From Kalaharituber pfeilii (lineage: Eukaryota > Ascomycota > Pezizomycetes > Pezizales > Pezizaceae), in contig WHUZ01000028.1 in assembly GCA_015179045.1 (NCBI GenBank), positions 310,001 through 374,000 on the forward strand: a stretch of 64,000 nucleotides of DNA, given 5' to 3'. Numbering within the stretch: position 1 is the stretch's first letter; each line of letters starts with the position of its first letter. Position numbers and translations under genes: made by a program. Of the stretch, positions 23,685 to 34,702 are shown piece after piece. The notes under the pieces were generated by a model. The model was not told where the DNA came from. It did no database searches and worked only from the letters and a program-made list of their open reading frames with translations.

Positions 23685-26110
23685 TGATGGCATGGGGAAG
23701 AAGAGAAGAGAGAAGAGAAAGATCACCATGTGAGGGGAGAGGAAGGGGAAGGGGAGAGGGGGCTATGGAAGCGGCAATGCAAGAAATGCAGGATACACAG
23801 CCGGAGTATGAACAGCCAGTACCAGGACTAGTAACAATAGTAGAAGAAAAGGAGGAAAGGAGTGGAGAAGAGAGGGGGGAAGGAGAAGAGAAGAAGAAAG
23901 AGAAGCAGCAAGAACATATAGTAGAGGGGGTAGATGAGGTAATGGGGGGGGGGAGTGAGGCAGAAAGTGGTGGAGAAGAAGAGGAGGAGGAGGAGGAGGA
24001 GGGAGAGCAGGAGAAGGAGGAGGATCTGCCGGAGGAGGAGAAGCAAATTCTTGCACTTATACATGCGGCACGAGTAATAGATGAGAAGTCCGAAGAGCTG
24101 AGGGAGAAGAAGGAGAAGAAAGGGGAAAGGAGAGCTGCGGAGGTATGGATGGCAGTGGTGGGTTTGCTAGGAAGTGAAATGTTTGCAGAAGGGTGGAAGA
24201 AGATGAAAAGAAGGCTGGCGGAAAAAGAGTGTGTGACTTACTACCGAGAGACGAAGGTTACAGGAGAGGAAGTAGAGAGCTGGAAAAAGGCAATGAGAGC
24301 AGCATGGGGAGATTGGGAGAAGAAGAAGGAAAGCGAACTGGAAAAAAGGGTAGGGAGGATGGAGACAATGATTTTGGAGGTGCATACGGCAATGGGGCTA
24401 GCATCAGCAAAAGAAGAAAGAGAGTTGGAGAGAGAAAAGGAAAGGAGAAAAAAGAGAAAAGGAGGAGGAGAAGAAGAGAAAGCGGGAGGCGGAGTTAAGG
24501 GAGGTGAGGAAGATGCAGGAGGAGAAGATCAAGAGGGAGAAAAGAGAAGAAGAAAGAAGAAAGGCGGCTGAAGAGGAGAGCAAGCGAAAGGAGGCTGCCG
24601 AGAGAGCAAAGGTAGTGGAGAGAGCGAAAGTTCTGAAGGAAGTGCTTGAGATCATGGAGAGTCCAGCAGCAACACAGGAGGAGGTGAGGGCACTGGAAGA
24701 AAAAGATAGGAGAGCTAGAGAGGAGGCAGAGGCAGCGAAGCAGGAGGCAGAAAAGAGAATTGAGGGAGAGAACTGGACTATTGTAAGGGGAAAGAAGTTG
24801 TGGAAGAGAACAATTAGAACTGTACATGTGAAGCCAGTACCATACGGCAAGGAGGGGCTCGAGGAGAGGGATATTTTGCTGAAGAGGTGCGAGACATTAT
24901 GGGAGGCAAGTAAGAAGGCGGAAGGAGAGGGGGGGTGGAAGGTGTCAAGGGTAGCAAGGGACCCGGCAGTGTCTAAGTTTGAGAGAACATGGTTGTTGGT
25001 AGATATCCGAGAGGATGAAAAGCCAAAAGAGGTATTGGAGAAGTTTGGAGCATGGATGAAGCTGATCTTTGGAGAGGACCTGGTGAGGGTAGAGGTCCAT
25101 AATAAGGAGGCAGTAACATTAGTGATGAAGGGGGCAGACTATGAGGAAGGGAGAGGGGATGAGGGAATGATGCGAGCAAAGCTGAGGGAGGAAAATCCGG
25201 ATGTTAAATTCGGATCAAGACCCCCGGTCCGGTTTGGAATCGCTCCTCCGATGGGTCCCCCACGGGTTTCACAATTAAAGTTTGAGGTACAGAACTTGGA
25301 GGAGGCGGCAAAGGTTTTGAAGAAGGGTTTAATGTGGCGGGGAGTGAGAAAGATAGCAGAGAGATATAAGCCAGCGGTGTATATGCAAGGAGAGGGGAGG
25401 GTATCATATGCAAACATGGCAGCAGCAGCAGGGAATAAGGAGGGAGTTAGCCAACAGCAACCGCAACAACAGCAGCGGCTACAACAGCAAATACAAGGGT
25501 CCAGCAACGGCAGGGAACTCAAACAGCGGAGGTTCAGATTGTTAACACCCAGCAGTCGACGCAGGGGAGTCAAGCAGGTGGGTGTTTTAAGTGTGGGAAG
25601 CGAGGGCACTTGGCCAGAGAGTGTAGATTCCAAAAGGGGCAGATGGCATGTTATGTATGCGGACAATGGGGGCATATTGCAAGAGTATGCCCAGCAAGAC
25701 CAAAGCCAGTCATGCCGAACCAGAGTCAAAAGAGAGAGAGGGTAGAGGATATACTAGAGAGAAAGGAGATGGAAAGGAGTACGAAGGAGGTGAAGTTGGA
25801 TATAGAAAGAGTAGCAGTGGCAGAAGGGAAGGGCAAAGAGAAGGCAGTTGAAACTAAGGTACCAGAGCCGAAGTCAAAGGTAGTAGCTTTTTCCGGAGCT
25901 CTGACAAGAGACTGGGATGAAGAGCTGGCAGCTGCAGGACTGGGAGGCTTTCTGAAGCGCAGAAGAGAGGGGAGCATGGAAGTAGATGAGAGAAGTGATA
26001 TGGAGGGTTCAAAGCATCGCCCTATGGTTATATTAGGAGCTATCTTGGGAAAGGCGCCTCAAGGGGATTGGGAGGCTGAGAGTAGTGGGGTACCTGAAGC
26101 ATTATGGTAA
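23684..26110 (+). pseudogene. LINE gag-like ORF1 with two CCHC zinc knuckles, frameshifted
   Basis: Read in three pieces: 23684-24571, 24504-25745 (+1 frame) and ~25500-26110 (back to the first frame). The first piece is extraordinarily rich in Glu, Lys and Arg. The third has the knuckles CFKCGKRGHLAREC and CYVCGQWGHIARVC (25583-25695), which bind the element RNA in related LINEs. The second frame change lies in or just after a CAA/CAG (glutamine) repeat at 25452-25500, a natural slippage site. The last codons overlap the ORF2 start (ATGGTAA at 26104-26110). Confidence 0.8.
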
Positions 26111-29100
26111 AGGTAGGATACCTGAACGTTGGGGGGAGCTCGGCAGTGGGACATGTATGGAGGGAGAATATTTTTAAAGAACAGTGGGAGCTGGGATGGG
26201 AAGCGGAGGGGTGGAAGACAAGGGTAGGAGGCGAGTGGAAGACAAGTTCCCACCCAAGTCTGGAAAGGATAGGAGAAGTAGGAGAGAAGAGGGGGTTGGT
26301 TGGCTGGGAAAAGAAGGGGAGGCACGGGATGGAAAGAAGGGGATAGTAATGTAGCTTGGGGTAGAGTAGGGGAGGTGTGGGTAGGGGGGTATATGTGGAT
26401 GGAAACTGGAAAGGGGAAGAATTCGAAGGATGGCTGGAGAAGGTTCTGGAGGTAGAAGGAAACTGCGTACTGCTAGGAGACTGGAATGCACACAGTGAGA
26501 TGTGGAGCTTGGAAGGGACGGGGGAGAATAGCAGAGGGAGGATTCTAAGAGAGAGAATGGAGCAGGCAGGTTTTAGCCTAGCAGGTGAGAGAGTAGGGAC
26601 ATGGAGGAGAGAGGTAGAAGGGAGACTGAGGGAGTCAAGAATAGATCTGGTATGGTACCGAGGGGTGAATGGAGTAGAAGTGGAGTACCTGAATCTGGGC
26701 TCGGATCATTCAGCACTGGTGGTAGAGTTTGAGGAGAAGGAGAGAGAGAAAAGGGAAGAGGAGAGGGTACGTATAGATTGGGATCGGATGGAGAAGGAGG
26801 TAGAGGGGTTGAATGGGGAGTGGGGTGAGCAGGAGAAAAAGAAGTGGATAGAGAGAATAGGTGAAGGGGATGCGTACCAGAAGCTCAAGAGATGGAGAAA
26901 GTTACTAGAGAAGAAGGTACGAGTAAGCGGAAGGAGCAAGAAGTGGTGGAGTGAGGAGATTGAAGAGTTAAGAAAGGAGGTGAACAGGCTTGAAGGGAGG
27001 AGTAGGAGCTCGTGCAAGATTGGAAAATGAGGAGAGAGTGAGGGGCTGGAAGGCGGCGGTGCGGAAGATGAAGTGGAAAAATCGGAGAAGAGAAGAGAAG
27101 GTGCTGGAGAGATTTCATAGAGGAGGAGGGGATCAGCGATCCGTGGAGGTTAGTGAGAGTAGCAAAGGACCCCTTTGGGAGAGGAGATAAGATGGGGACT
27201 CTTACAGATGACGAGAGGAAAGAGCTGGTGGGAGACTCAGAAAAGGCAGAAGCATTAGTAAAGAGAAATTTTGCATTTGAAGAAGAGGAGGGGAGGGAGG
27301 AGTTGGAAGAGAAAAGGAGAGAGGGCAGGCGGGACGTGAGCGAGGAGGAGGAAGGAGAGTGGAGAGAGAGGTGAGAGAGGGCCTTAAGAAGAACAAGAAC
27401 ACGTCAGCACCAGGTCCGATGGAATCGGCTACCGCCTCATTAAAGCGGCATTGAAGACGCCATTGGGAGACCAGCTGGTAGGTGAAATTGCAGAGAAGTG
27501 GATCCAAAACTCAACACCCAGAGAGTGTAAGGAGATGAAGGTCGTCATGATACCAAAGCCAGGCAAGGATATCAAAACGACGAAGGCTTGGAGACCAATC
27601 AACCTGATCAACTGCATAGGGAAGATCGGGGAGAAGGTCATGGCAAACAGGCTTCAGAAGGAGACTGGACTTTCCATAGACTGCAGCTGGGGGCTAGGAA
27701 GGGGAGGAATGCAGTGCAGGCAATGGCAAGGGCAGTGACAAAGACACAAAGGTGCCTGCATAGAGGGGGGGAGTAGCATGGGTTACGGCGGATGTAAAGG
27801 GGGGGTTCAATATTGTCAGAAAGGAGGTGGTGCTGAGGAGAGTAGAAGAAAAGGGAGCGAGGAGGTAAGAAGGAAGAGGGAGTGGCTGGAGGACTTCATG
27901 GGGATGAGAGAATTTAGTGTAGAGTGGGATGGAAGAGAGAGAGGGAGAGGAAGAGCAAATGTGGGGGTCCCACAAGGGTCCCCCCTATCACCGGTGCTCT
28001 TCCTGATTTTCATGGCACCAACAATGGAGAAGATTGAGAGGAGGGCCAGGGGGGTAGCAACAGGAGTAGAAGTAGAGGCTCCATCATATGTGGATGATAT
28101 AGCTGTAACGGTCCTAGACTGGCATGGCTATTGGGATATGGGGAGGCTGAGAGAGAAGGTAAAGAAGGAGGTGAAGGAGGTGGCAGAGGAGGATCAGATC
28201 CCACTGGAAGAGTCGAAGTGGGAGATGATAACGTTTGGCGTAGGAAAGAGGCAGAAGAAGGAGGGGAGTTTCTGAAATGGCTGGGGGTCATCTTTGATGA
28301 GAATTTGACCTTCACTGCACACTGGAAAAACAGAGTCAGCAGAGCAAGAAGGTTGACCGGAGCACTAGCGGGGTTGGGAAAATAGGGATTGGGGAATAAG
28401 CCCGAGGAGGTGGAGACAGATTTATACGGGCATGATTAGAGCGGTAGCCATGTGGGGTAGTGAGATAAGTTGGAGAGGACAGAAGGAGTGGAGAAGAGAA
28501 ATGGAGAGAGTACAGCTGCAAGCATTAAAGAAGGCAGCTGGAGGGGGGAGAGGCACAGGGGTAGAGGGGGTGAACGCAGTGTGCGGAGTGGAGGGGGTGG
28601 AGGTGATCCTGGACGCAGCACAGGCAAGGGCGATAGTTCGGGAAGTGGAGGTACCATCGGAGCTTGCAGAAGTATGCACAGGAGATTTCAGGAGAGGGAA
28701 TGAGGAGAAGGAGGAGGGGATGAGAAACTGGAAGGACTGGGGGGTGCAGTGGGCCCTGGAAGAGGGGATGGATATGAAAGCGTTTTGGACCGCTGGCAGG
28801 GGCAGTGGTCAAGGTTCTCGGAGGAGGGCGAGGAGATCTCATGGGGAGGAGAGTGTGAGAAGGTGAAAGTGGAGTGCGCAGAGAGGCTAGGTAGAAAGGG
28901 GGGAGGGAGAGAAGAGTGGGAGACCTCGGTTGAGGAAGCCGGAAGAGGGAGAGCGGTTCTCTTCTCGGATGGTAGTAAGGTCGAGGACAGCAAGGTGGGG
29001 GCGGGGGTGTGGGGGAGATCAGCGGTGGTGGCGGAGGTAGTAGGGAGAACGGCGACGGTTTTTGACGGGGAGGTGAGAGGGGTGAGAAGGGCGCTGGAGA

Positions 29101-29716
29101 GTGTACCGGAGGAGGTACCGGTCCTGGTTTGCTTAGATTCTGAAGCTGCTGTCATGGCGATTCAGAAGGCAGGCAGGGAGGGAAAGGGAAAGACGGAGGA
29201 TGTGAGAAGGGTGGTGAATGCAGTGGCGAGGAGAAAGAAGAAGGGGGGGATGCGAAACTGTTGTGGGTAAAAGCTCATATCGGAATCGCAGGCAACGAGA
29301 AGACGGATGAGTGGGCAAAGAAGGGGACGGTGATGCAGGGAAAGGAGGTGGCCACCGGAAGCGGGGTGCGCCAGAGGGTGAAGGCGTGGAGGAAGGAGAA
29401 GAGAGAAGTGGAGGGCTTTGGAGGAGGAAAGGTCATGGAGTGGAGTAGGATGGCGACATCAAACTTCACTGCATTGCGACTGGAGCGAGGAAGGTGTGCT
29501 AGGTGGTTGAAGAAGCTAAGGGGTGGCGGAATCGGATAGGTGCAGGTGTGGGGAGGTGCAAACGGGGGAGCATCTCGCTTTCCGATGCAGAAGTCAGGAG
29601 ACCGCCCAGAAGGTTTTGAGAGGTCGAGCGACATGGGAAAGGAGTGGAAAAGAAAGGCGGAGAATGGGGAGGAGTATGACGTTTTAGAGAATTTCTTCCC
29701 TGGAGTCAAGTTCTAG
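26104..29716 (+). pseudogene. LINE ORF2: endonuclease, reverse transcriptase, RNase H, zinc motif, degenerate
   Basis: Starts MVKVGYLNVGG, as APE-type endonucleases of LINEs do, then meets in-frame stops (26344-26365). Endonuclease motifs LLGDWNAHSEMW, SRIDLVW and SDHSALVVEF follow (26480-26730). Reverse transcriptase motifs are SAPGP (27396; a one-base loss breaks the GPDG block), IPKPGKD…WRPINLIN, VPQGSPLSP and the catalytic YVDD (near 28090). RNase H shows FSDGS, DGEVRGV, CLDSEAA and WVKAHIGIAGNEKTDEWAKKG split over two pieces. The terminal zinc motif is CRCGEVQTGEHLAFRC (near 29540-29590). At least five frame changes make it non-functional, although the key catalytic residues survive. Confidence 0.88.
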
Positions 29717-29917
29717 AAGGTGGGAGAATGCGGGGTCAAGTTCTAGAAGCTAGGAGAGCGGGGGCGACGGCGCGTGGGGCCATGTAGTATGTAGAGAGTT
29801 AGTTTAGCCTGTCTCCGGGCTATGAGGGCTTGCCCAGGGACCCTGCCATGGCCACGTGCTACAAGCGGGGTTATGCGATTTAAAAAAAAAAAAAAAAAAA
29901 AAAAATTGTAGGGAAGG

Positions 29918-30238
29918 TCACCGGAGTTGAGGCAGCTGCCATAGAGTCGACGTTCGAGAAACAGGGTCCAATGTCATTGTATGGCAGGGGAGGGCAGTGT
30001 GGCTGGCAGGCTCCAAGTTAAAATAGGCATTGGACGGGGAGGTAGCGGGAGGAAGTTTTAGCTTCAGTGTGGGAAGGCTTGCTAGGGGGGAATCAAATAC
30101 CAGGGCGCACTTCACGCCATGACCCTCGCAGCTGGAAAAGCTTGGCACAATTCGGTCGGCATGCGCATAAGCAACTACCTCTGAGGTAAGCACCACCAGC
30201 ACTGCAGAAAAGAACAAACCCATGAAAATTAGTCCCAT
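29918..30238 (-). CDS. Possible small secreted protein (hypothetical)
   Basis: From the ATG at 30238 the product starts MGLIFMGLFFSAVLVVLTSE, a good signal-peptide-like segment ending near AYAHA. About 80 residues with three cysteines follow, ending TGA at the edge of the LINE target site (106 residues in all). A longer frame opens at 30292. Before the LINE arrived, the same frame continued after the TGA into 22291-22733. No domain is recognised; it could be a chance frame. Confidence 0.3.
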   Translation of the reverse strand: MGLIFMGLFFSAVLVVLTSEVVAYAHADRIVPSFSSCEGHGVKCALVFDSPLASLPTLKLKLPPATSPSNAYFNLEPASHTALPCHTMTLDPVSRTSTLWQLPQLR

Positions 30239-31267
30239 TGACCTGGAATTCAAAATGGAGGACGCGGGGGCTATGGGGAATACATTCCGCACCTCATTTA
30301 AAATTTATTTACGGACTTGGTGTAGTAGCTGGTGAACCAATCCGTGGCTTGTGATATCGCTTCTACCCTCTGACATGTTACTTGTATTTCAGTGATTAAT
30401 AAACCAAGAGAGTACAATAAAACTTACAACGCTCGAGTTTTAACTTGATGTTGTTTAAGAAGGGGTGTTGCCGAAGAGAAATAAGAAGTTACTGGGCGTG
30501 GGTTACCAATTCATTGGTGGCAGCATCCTCTACCGTACAGTATCTCACTCCTATGAAGACTACTATTACTTATCCGCTTACACGCACCGAATTTACTATT
30601 ACGATGAACCCGAATAGGCAGTTGCATACAGCGCTTTACAGCATCCAACACTTCTCCTCGCCAATTGAGCCAGAAGCTTAACTCACGTTGAAGATATTTC
30701 TATAGGATGTTCAAAACTTCAGGTCGCGCCTGAAAAAAGCGATTACATAACCACTTTGTAAGTCACGGGTGGGATCTTGGCACTTCTTGGTCTATTATCG
30801 TATCTGGCACATTAGTACTCGTACCAATGAAAGTAATTTGCTGGCACACCTGCAGGAACATACATATGATGGGCACAGAGGGTGAGGGGCTTTCCTTACA
30901 AATCCCTGCCAACTTCGGCCAAGCTAAACTGGTTTTGCGGCGGCATACCTCGATACAAGAGCTGAGATTCTGTACCTATCCACACAAGGACAGATATTTC
31001 CATATAAGGTAAGCCGTTCACGTGTGGCGCGCACTAGTCATGCACAAAGGTACTTTGGTACAAGGGAGGAAAGCGCACGTTTCAACGTTGAATCTAGCTT
31101 CGTATCCTGTGTATTCGCGGTGAGGGTGAACGTTTCCATCAGGCTGCATGCGCAACTTCATCCCAGACACGTTGTCTCAGTTTCCTGTAAATAGTTACTT
31201 CTCCAAGTCATGTTTTATTGGCCAACTTTTCTGCAATTCCACAGTGGTCTTGTCGAACTTGTGACAG
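29920..31267. other. Mostly unassigned intergenic DNA
   Basis: Apart from the possible minus-strand secreted protein above, only short frames (30445-30681, 30827-31012) without recognisable content. Confidence 0.4.
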
Positions 31268-32112
31268 TACAGTCACTGGTCAAAAGTCTTGGTGAAAGCG
31301 ATCTGAGCACCAAGCGGCGACAATGTCCATATGAACAAAAATTGAGATATCTCCACGAGAAGTGACCCAATTAACCTACAACTTGAACTGGTGATAGTGT
31401 AAGCAGTATGGTTTATGCTACAGCACAGGATATACTTATAGCACACTGATTGCAGTGTAATATCTACAAAAAGTTATTGATGACTAGGTATTCCATACAA
31501 AAACTGTGACTTTTTGAAATGTGATGTATCTTTAGCACCACAACTAGATAGACAAACAGGATTTTTTCTATGATAGGTACTACCTGAAACTTCATGGTTC
31601 CGGTTGTAGAACAGATGTTGGGGTCATGTGGCTGCCGAGATAAAATCGCAAACTTCAAAGAACGCCAAGATTGCCAAATTCCCATACAAAATTGTCATTT
31701 TAGGGTCAAATATCGGTGTCTGGAAATAAATAGCTCCACACAGAACCCGCAACACAACATAAAAAATATCAAAAATATGAAATAAGATGGACTCAATATG
31801 TATTTTCATACCAAAATTTACTAGCCCCAAAAATATTCTCCTTGTATGGAACTACACTATTATGCAGAGAGAATTTAGGTAAAAAATGCTAGAATTTGCT
31901 CCTGATTTATTGGTCCATATAATTGACTACTACTATTCTCATGATTGCTGCATGTGATATGCAAGACTATAGACACGGTGCTATCAATTGCAGGTACAAC
32001 TTCTGAAATTGAGCTATGGATCATGGAGATATGAGCGTTTGAAGTTGTGCAAGCAAGCAATTTGAGGTGCCAAGAAAAGTGGCGTCACCAAGACTTTTGA
32101 CCAGTGACTGTA
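31268..32112. mobile_element. Tc1/mariner-type non-autonomous element (MITE)
   Basis: TIRs begin CAGTCACTGGTCAAAAGTC and are identical for about 25 bp at both ends (from 31270 inward, and from 32110 inward on the complement), flanked by TA (31268-31269, 32111-32112). The 841-bp interior has no transposase that I can recognise. The TA target and TIR style fit the Tc1/mariner superfamily. Confidence 0.85.
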
Positions 32113-33150
32113 GATTATAGCAACAGCCCGGAGGAATCAATTATTAGTAGGTTATGCAGAATGTTACAATAAGAGGCCATAGAATCCACTAGAGTCACAC
32201 TCAACGAAGGGAGGAGAATGGTAGCGAGTCTCGCTAAAAGAGAGACATCCGGTTTGACATGATGAAAGTCTCGTGGAACCACCTCGGCTAACCTACCTAT
32301 TATGTTAATTTGTAATTATCGTCGAAGTTACGACCTCATTCACACTGAGGTGTTTCTCCAATCCTACCCAAAATTTGTTATTGAGACTGCCCCTCATGCG
32401 AGCGATTGGCAACGGTCGGTAAAAAAAAAAAAAAAAAAAAATTCATGCATACAATAGCGACACAATATACTTTATAGGCAGTTGAAGCTCACATCTGGCT
32501 ACCTCTTGGACATAGGATTAGCCATTCCCGGCTCATAAAACCCACACTGATGCTGACGAAGCTCATCCCCACTCTCGAAGCTATGTCATAGCCTGGATGC
32601 TTATTCTGACTCTATTCTCGCTTAAATTCGAACTGCCCAAAGTCACGGTCCATGTAATTGACATTCAAAATAACATGCACTATTGTATGCATCAGCATTT
32701 GTTCTATTGATCAGCACCGTGCATCTAAACGACCACTCAGGTGGTCACTAACTGAACCAAGGAATGAACAGGCTGAGTTTATCCCTAAACATGAATATTT
32801 GGCCTTTTCTGGCAACTGCTTATAGCTTGCCGTGAGGGTGGCATTGGTGGAAAATGAGAATTGTGGAATGCACCAACAGTGGGAAAGCTCCCCTGCCTCG
32901 GTGGCAGCCGTTGAGTTTCCGAGCTATACTATGGTCGGTGATTGACTGGTTGTAATGGAGCATTGAGACACACATACGCAATGCGACCAGGAGATTTTGG
33001 CTTTGTTGTCACTGGTGTCTGCTGTCCATAGTATGCTCGTACTTGGGCCTAGTCTACATAGTTAGTTTGCAGACAGCCAAAATGTGCCTATCAGGATCGC
33101 AAGAGCTATGAATGGTACATCGACCTTTGCTGCTTCCTTTTTTAAGGCAG
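32113..33150. other. Unassigned, with a poly-A run
   Basis: A poly-A tract at 32418-32440 follows catgcgagcgattgg, which may be a degenerate type B end. tcatgc occurs on both sides and may be a remnant TSD. No gene is seen. Confidence 0.4.
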
Positions 33151-33213
33151 CTCTTTTTTTTTTTTTTTGTTGGGTCAAGTAACTCCGCATACTGGCTACT
33201 AGCCTATGGCAGG
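33151..33213 (-). mobile_element. Diverged type A retroposon
   Basis: A T run is followed by gggtcaagtaactccgcatactgg…cctatggcaggg, the complement of a diverged family A end that starts at the CCCTGCC hairpin base. No TSD recognised. Confidence 0.6.
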
Positions 33214-34030
33214 GAATTTTGATGCTAAGCTCAAATTTAGCTGATTTCTTGAATCTTGTTCCGTTACTAATCTTTGGAAATGCTTGTTTCACGAGCCCGT
33301 CTTCACGCCCAGGGTCTCATTGCATTTTATGCGCTATGCAGCTTTCGACATGAGACTAGTCCAAATTCAGACATTTCTACCATGAAATTTGGATCGTGCC
33401 AACCAGACTAAAATTTGCAACCAGACTATAAAATTTGGACTAGTCTGGTGCACTAAATTTGGACCAATGCCACATACTGTATATCGCGAGTCTCATACCA
33501 AGCCCCGAGGGCACTCTATGTGGTATGAGACTAGCATATCGCATGATATGCATGAGCCCCTGTCCGAATACTTAAGTTCTGGCGTGAGCCGTTTGCCAAC
33601 GGCTGAGACCATACACAGCCCAATATGGATAATGGTTTTCAGTTCAGCCACCCTTTAATCATGCAAAGTCTAGGTTCGAGGCAGGTTCCAGTGCTCAAGG
33701 CCAAGAACCGTTTCGTGGAAAGAGGCCAGTACTACCTTGTAAATAGCCAGTAGCGGCTACGGATGGACATTGACATTGGTGACCGTGCACCTTGGCTGCA
33801 CCCCAACTATGCATATGGCAATTAGCCCCGCCCCGTCTAGAAGTCAATCATATGATCAAGACTGCGCCGCTATCAACAGGCAAGGTTGCAAGTTAGGGAC
33901 GTCATTGCGGTGGACATGCCTGTGGAACCTATGGAAAATTTTGAAGTACTCTGTGGTTGTCGTGCGACCGGCCCTAAGTACACTGTCTGATTGTGGTCCT
34001 GGTTTGAGCTATCTATGATTGATTAAATAC
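33214..34030. other. Unassigned; inverted-repeat-rich
   Basis: Contains gactagtccaaat (33353) with its complement atttggactagtc (near 33433), and a 12-bp perfect hairpin at 33489-33532. No gene is seen. Confidence 0.45.
33489..33532. repeat. 12-bp perfect inverted repeat
   Basis: agtctcatacca (33489-33500) pairs exactly with tggtatgagact (33521-33532). Confidence 0.7.
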
Positions 34031-34142
34031 TGCACATAAATAGGGCTCTCATCCTCTTTCTACTTAGCAATGTCAATAGCACCAAAAATTCTCGGTCCCA
34101 AATATAGCGACAAGATTTATAGACGATACTATTTACCTGACC

Positions 34143-34702
34143 ATGAAGTCCTCGTGCTTTGCCCCTATACTCTTGCTAGGAATCTTAGCCTTAGCCATTC
34201 CCGCGGTTGCCCCATCACCAGTTCAACTGGAGGAACGTCAAGTACGTTTGACCTTTGCACTTCAATTTTGTCTCAAGAGTATCCATTGATCCATTGAAAC
34301 ACGGCTTCGATTTGAATTTGAACTTGTTATGACTTACATACCTCAAACTCGTCCCACTTACTGACATTGAAGGAACTTTTCTGTACCAAAGGACGATTAT
34401 TGCGATCGGTATCATAAATTCATAACAAAAGATTGCGCGGATCTAGACGTGCCGCACTTCTTGTGCTTCATTGCGCCGCTGAATCCGAAGGCCCAGTCTT
34501 GCAGTATTCACAAATGCATGTATGTATAAGTGCAATCTGCTTCGCTGATCATGGCACGAACTGCGTAATTGGAAGTGCACGGGCTAACCAAGTGGGGCGG
34601 ATTTATAGAGAGCCGGTGTATAGCCAATGGTGCTGGCCACGGCCACCAGAGTACCCTTCTTGGTGCTTCAGGATGATTGCCGATGCATGCCGCAACGGAT
34701 GA
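34143..34702 (+). CDS. Small secreted eight-cysteine protein (three exons)
   Basis: Exons 34143-34241, 34392-34519 and 34576-34702 join in one frame (354 nt, 117 residues). Intron 1 (150 bp) has GTACGT and a CTGAC branch-like site; intron 2 (56 bp) has GTATGT and CTGAT. The product starts MKSSCFAPILLLGILALAIP, a clear signal peptide, then a short propeptide-like stretch ending LEERQ. Eight cysteines in the mature part (DYCDRYHK, KDCADL, FLCFIAP, SCSIHKC, WCWPRPPEYPSWCF, DACRNG) suggest four disulfides. I recognise no family; small size, secretion and cysteines are features of effector or antimicrobial-type proteins. A CATAAATA box lies at about 34034. The last codons overlap a family C LINE relic, and a family B LINE sits 3 bp after the stop, so the 3' end may be altered. 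The splice model is inferred. Confidence 0.55.

Larger units (their letters stand above)
22720..29919 (+). mobile_element. Full-length Tad-like LINE (family A)
   Basis: A perfect 14-bp TSD (ttgtagggaaggtc, 22720-22733 and 29906-29919) flanks a 7.17-kb element (22734-29905). In order it has a 5' UTR, a 176-codon ORF, a gag-like ORF with two CCHC knuckles, and ORF2 with endonuclease, reverse transcriptase, RNase H and a terminal zinc motif. The 3' UTR ends with the CCCTGC…GCGGGG hairpin and poly-A. Gag and ORF2 are cut by several frameshifts and stops, so the copy is not functional. The sense strand is extremely purine-rich throughout. Confidence 0.93.

Noticed and set aside
23763..24064. Long leucine/proline-rich minus-strand ORFs under the LINE
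   Set aside because: They are complements of the purine-rich Glu/Lys-coding sense strand of the LINE.
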